Below, piece after piece: positions 61,221-64,000 of a stretch of 64,000 nucleotides of DNA. Position 1 is the first letter of the stretch, and every line of letters begins with the position of its first letter. Source of the stretch: Bacteroidota bacterium (GTDB lineage Bacteria; Bacteroidota; Ignavibacteria; Ignavibacteriales; Melioribacteraceae); the NCBI GenBank assembly GCA_023381535.1, contig JAMCSN010000058.1, positions 1 to 64,000 on the forward strand. Reading direction: 5' to 3'. Under the pieces are notes generated by a model, which saw only the letters and a list, made by a program, of their open reading frames with translations, was not told the DNA's origin and ran no database searches. The position numbers were made by a program, and so were the translations under genes.

Positions 61221-62654
61221 CTAGAAATTTCCTTTTTTAATTTTATATAGACCCTGGTTATAAGTACCAAACCAAATATTTCCCACAGAATCAACTGCAA
61301 TAGTTGGGATCCGCCAGATGTAAGAACCATTTCCAAGATTGTAAAAATTTTTACTCTCCCCGTTTGAATCTAACGCATACATCCCGCCTTGTTTCGTGCC
61401 AAAGAGAAGTCTATTTCCATCTGGGCAAAATGTTAATACAGTTCTATTATTAATTCCTTTAGTATATTCGCTCCATGAAGTTCCGTCATAAATTATCAGA
61501 GCATCAGACCAAAAATTCGCCCAAATTTTACCGTCGGTATTAACACAAATGGCATTCACTTGGTCGGGAACTTTAATGTTCATATTCGATTTGTTATGGA
61601 ACGACCAAGTATTTCCATCAAGAACGGAGATTCCGTGATAATTCGATCCAATCCAAATTCTGTTTTGTTTATCTATTGCCAAACATGTAACAAAGTTATC
61701 TGCAAGAGATGAATTGGCTGTATTGAATACCGTCCATACACCATTTGAGTATTTGTATAACCCATCTCGTGTGCCTACCCAATAGTCTCCACTCGGCGCA
61801 ACAATAACATCATTTACACTACTGTAGTTGATTTCTGCAGAGAAATCGGTCCAGTTCGATCCGTCAAAAGTATAAAACCCCATTGGTGTGCCGATCAGAA
61901 TTCGATTCAAATCATCAACTGCAATTCGAGAAATATAACCGGAATTTAATGGAGAATTTTTTATGTTAAAGCGTTGCCATTTTTTCCCATCAAATTTTGC
62001 TAAACCATTTCCAGTTCCAATCCATATATGATTGGATCGATCAACGGTTACATAATTGACAATATTGGATGGTAATCCGGAATTGAAGGAAATATAGTTT
62101 ACAAATTTTGAAGTGTCCTCAAGTGCCATATAAACTGAAGTTGTTGCAGATGCCTTTACAATCGATACCACACTATCTGCTCGGTAATCATAATGGGTAA
62201 ACTTTATTTTGTATGAACCGGGTTTCAACTTACCGAAATAGTAAGGCGTCTTCTTGGAGGTAAGAGAATCGTTAATATAAATATTGCAACTATCGGGATT
62301 TGAAGAGCATTGAATACTTCCAAAATTCTGCGGATCACTTACAAAATCATAAAAGATAGTGTTTGTGTAATCACCATTAACAAATAGGCCAATCTTACCA
62401 TCAATATACAAGTTAAGCTTTAGAGTAATAGAATGACTGCCGTATGTCAACCCGTTAAGATAACTTGGCGTTTTCGAGCCCATATTTTTTCCATCAAGGT
62501 AAATAAGTGCCCCCGATGGATTACTATCAACCATTATTTTTCCGTTTTCAGGTTTTGGCTCTTCCGGAGGTCCGGTATATACCGCTTGCTCGCAAGATAT
62601 GAGTACTAAAAAGAAAGTAATGAATGTTAATTTGCATAAAAATGTTCTAACCAT
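61221..62654 (-). CDS. PEGA plus beta-propeller (Reg_prop) lipoprotein 2
   Basis: The 477-residue protein has a lipoprotein signal (lipobox LISC), two PEGA domains (IMVDSNPSGALIYLDGKNMGS and IQCSSNPDSCNIYINDSLT) and propeller repeats (HIWIGTGNGLAKFDG, RIWIGSNYHGISVLDG). It is colinear with the neighbouring copies and ends in the same YKIKKGNF-like tail. A surface-exposed ligand-binding role is likely; the ligand is unknown. Confidence 0.85.
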   Translation of the reverse strand: MVRTFLCKLTFITFFLVLISCEQAVYTGPPEEPKPENGKIMVDSNPSGALIYLDGKNMGSKTPSYLNGLTYGSHSITLKLNLYIDGKIGLFVNGDYTNTIFYDFVSDPQNFGSIQCSSNPDSCNIYINDSLTSKKTPYYFGKLKPGSYKIKFTHYDYRADSVVSIVKASATTSVYMALEDTSKFVNYISFNSGLPSNIVNYVTVDRSNHIWIGTGNGLAKFDGKKWQRFNIKNSPLNSGYISRIAVDDLNRILIGTPMGFYTFDGSNWTDFSAEINYSSVNDVIVAPSGDYWVGTRDGLYKYSNGVWTVFNTANSSLADNFVTCLAIDKQNRIWIGSNYHGISVLDGNTWSFHNKSNMNIKVPDQVNAICVNTDGKIWANFWSDALIIYDGTSWSEYTKGINNRTVLTFCPDGNRLLFGTKQGGMYALDSNGESKNFYNLGNGSYIWRIPTIAVDSVGNIWFGTYNQGLYKIKKGNF

Positions 62655-62707
62655 ATTTACCCCCCTAATCTTTTATGACAGAGAAAAGTCTGACATACCT
62701 AGACAAA

Positions 62708-64000
62708 TTAAAAATTTCCTTTCTTTAGTTTTGCTAATCCGCCGCCAAAGGTTGCAAGCCATAAGTCGCCATTTGCATCGATGGTAACATCCTTAACCTG
62801 GCTTGCGGGAAGTTTTGAGTTTGTTGTGGTGAAAGTTATTATACCGTCCTGCTGCAAAAATTTTCCGACTCCTCCTTTACTTCCGATCCATTTGTAATTG
62901 CTCGGGTCAACCCAAATTTTTTCAACAAGGTTGGAAGGAATACCATTAAGCTGCACAATAGACCAGCTCGTGCCGTCGAAAACAGTTGTGCCGCCCGTTT
63001 CCCCGGTAGTTGGATTTGATATATGCGCCGCCCACACAATTCCAGAATTATCCACGGCTATACTGTTAACGCCGTTACCGACATTTAGCGACAGTTTCAT
63101 GTTGGACATGTTATACACTTGCCAGTTCTTTCCGTCAAAAACAGAAATTCCAAACGCATTAGTGCCAATCCATATTTTGTTTTGAACGTCAACAGCGAGA
63201 GACAGAACAAAATTTCCACCTAATCCGGAATTCGTGGTGCGAAAAGTTTGCCAAGATGATCCGTCGAACTTCACCAAACCTTCCTGTGTGCCGATCCACG
63301 TATTGCCGGAATTATCGAATGCGACAGTACTGACATACACCGACGGCAGATTACTCGAATAATCAATCCATGTTGATCCGTTGTAAACCATGAGTCCGCC
63401 CGGTGTGCCGATCCACAGATTATCGTTTCGATCAATCGCGAGGCAGTTGATGAAATTATAAATCAACGGTGAATTGCTCTTGGTAAATATCTGCCAATTC
63501 TTCCCGTCGAATCTGCATAAACCTTTGTCAAGTGTTCCGATCCATTTCACATTATTTTTATCGGTCACAACGCTCGAAACAAAATTGCTCGCGATTGGAG
63601 AATTGTTGATCTTGTAGCTGACCCATTTGGTTGTATCATCCAACGTGAATGAAACCGACTTAGTTGTTCCACCCTTAACTGTTACAATTGCACTATCCGC
63701 CCTACAATTTGGCAATGTAAGCTTCACTTTGTAGTCGCCCGGAAAAAGATTATTTATTACAGCGGGAGTCTTAAAACCGGTCAATGAATCATTCAAAAAA
63801 ACATTTGCAGATGTTGGTTTTGAAGTACACTGTATAGATCCAAAGTTGCTTGGATCGCTGTAATAGTTGTAGTAATAATTGACTTTGTTATCACTGAGAA
63901 TGGTAGCTCTGAATTTAATATCCTTAAACAGTCTCAACTTTAATGTAACGTCATAATCGCCCGGCTGCAGCCAGACCAGACTGTCCGGAGTTTTAACACC
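62708..64000 (-). CDS. PEGA plus beta-propeller (Reg_prop) protein 3, 5' end outside window
   Basis: The reading frame stays open to the window edge (it begins with GVKTPDSLVWLQPGDYDV, the end of a first PEGA domain). The apparent Met at 63937 is therefore internal and the gene is truncated here. A second PEGA domain (IQCTSKPTSANVFLNDSLT) and propeller repeats (KWIGTLDKGLCRFDG, WIGTPGGLMVYNG) follow, ending AKLKKGNF. It is the first of three tandem paralogues on the minus strand. Confidence 0.85.
   Translation of the reverse strand, partial: GVKTPDSLVWLQPGDYDVTLKLRLFKDIKFRATILSDNKVNYYYNYYSDPSNFGSIQCTSKPTSANVFLNDSLTGFKTPAVINNLFPGDYKVKLTLPNCRADSAIVTVKGGTTKSVSFTLDDTTKWVSYKINNSPIASNFVSSVVTDKNNVKWIGTLDKGLCRFDGKNWQIFTKSNSPLIYNFINCLAIDRNDNLWIGTPGGLMVYNGSTWIDYSSNLPSVYVSTVAFDNSGNTWIGTQEGLVKFDGSSWQTFRTTNSGLGGNFVLSLAVDVQNKIWIGTNAFGISVFDGKNWQVYNMSNMKLSLNVGNGVNSIAVDNSGIVWAAHISNPTTGETGGTTVFDGTSWSIVQLNGIPSNLVEKIWVDPSNYKWIGSKGGVGKFLQQDGIITFTTTNSKLPASQVKDVTIDANGDLWLATFGGGLAKLKKGNF

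Noticed and set aside
63937..63939. Met at 63937 as the start of the third propeller gene
   Set aside because: The frame stays open to the window edge and the upstream codons encode the end of a PEGA domain.
59741..64000. Possible direct DNA repeats or duplicated assembly segment
   Set aside because: The three units are diverged paralogous genes with their own signals; similarity is at protein level.

Overview
The window is AT-rich, densely coded bacterial DNA, most likely from the Ignavibacteria (Ignavibacteriales; Bacteroidota/Chlorobi side). Four lines of evidence point there. Several secreted proteins end in the NYPNPFNPST-type type IX secretion (T9SS) sorting domain. T9SS-linked proteins (a DUF4835/PorD-like protein and a PorV/PorQ-like barrel) are encoded nearby. 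There is a FecI/FecR/TonB-receptor system of Bacteroidota style. There is also a Bacteroidota-like serine palmitoyltransferase. No prophage, insertion sequence, rRNA operon or CRISPR array was seen. One tRNA (Ala-GGC) is present.

Layout. 1-2130: a LacI regulator and zinc dehydrogenase operon behind a clear promoter with an overlapping palindromic operator. 2731-6969: secreted proteins and lipoproteins, one of which has an in-frame stop inside its T9SS tail. 7092-12494: a nine-repeat DUF5666 protein, two lipoproteins and a lone receiver protein. 12927-18408: a coiled-coil/lipoprotein pair and a large PAS/GAF histidine kinase with its NarL-type regulator; an approximately 82 % identical upstream element precedes two transcription units here. 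18603-24285: housekeeping genes (ThyX, glycerate kinase, HIT protein, EF-G-like GTPase, DUF948 and YtxH proteins). 24551-30059: monomeric isocitrate dehydrogenase, Maf, MATE transporter and an HTH protein.

30317-39367 reads as one catabolic and sensing locus: ECF sigma factor, FecR anti-sigma, TonB-dependent receptor with a signalling STN domain, then a GH63-like hydrolase of the mannosyl/glucosylglycerate hydrolase type, a sodium:solute symporter and a second glycerate kinase. The inferred route is uptake of a hexosyl-glycerate, hydrolysis and phosphorylation of the glycerate.

40298-42639 is an accessory patch between a damaged partial copy of tRNA-Ala and the intact tRNA-Ala. It holds a translationally coupled three-gene operon (Clp/SDH-fold protease, 100-residue unknown, PIN nuclease), the best candidate here for an undescribed system. 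43339-46827 holds the three core enzymes expected for bacterial ceramide synthesis (NAD-dependent reductase, serine palmitoyltransferase, GNAT-type ceramide synthase). 46842-50631 encodes cell-envelope proteins.

50778-59702 is a citrate-metabolism cluster: isocitrate dehydrogenase, HD-like protein, aconitase, MmgE/PrpD protein, a CitD-CitE fusion and CitF. It is interrupted by a four-helix-bundle gene flanked by inverted repeats. 59741-64000 is a tandem array of three PEGA plus beta-propeller lipoproteins, the last running off the window.
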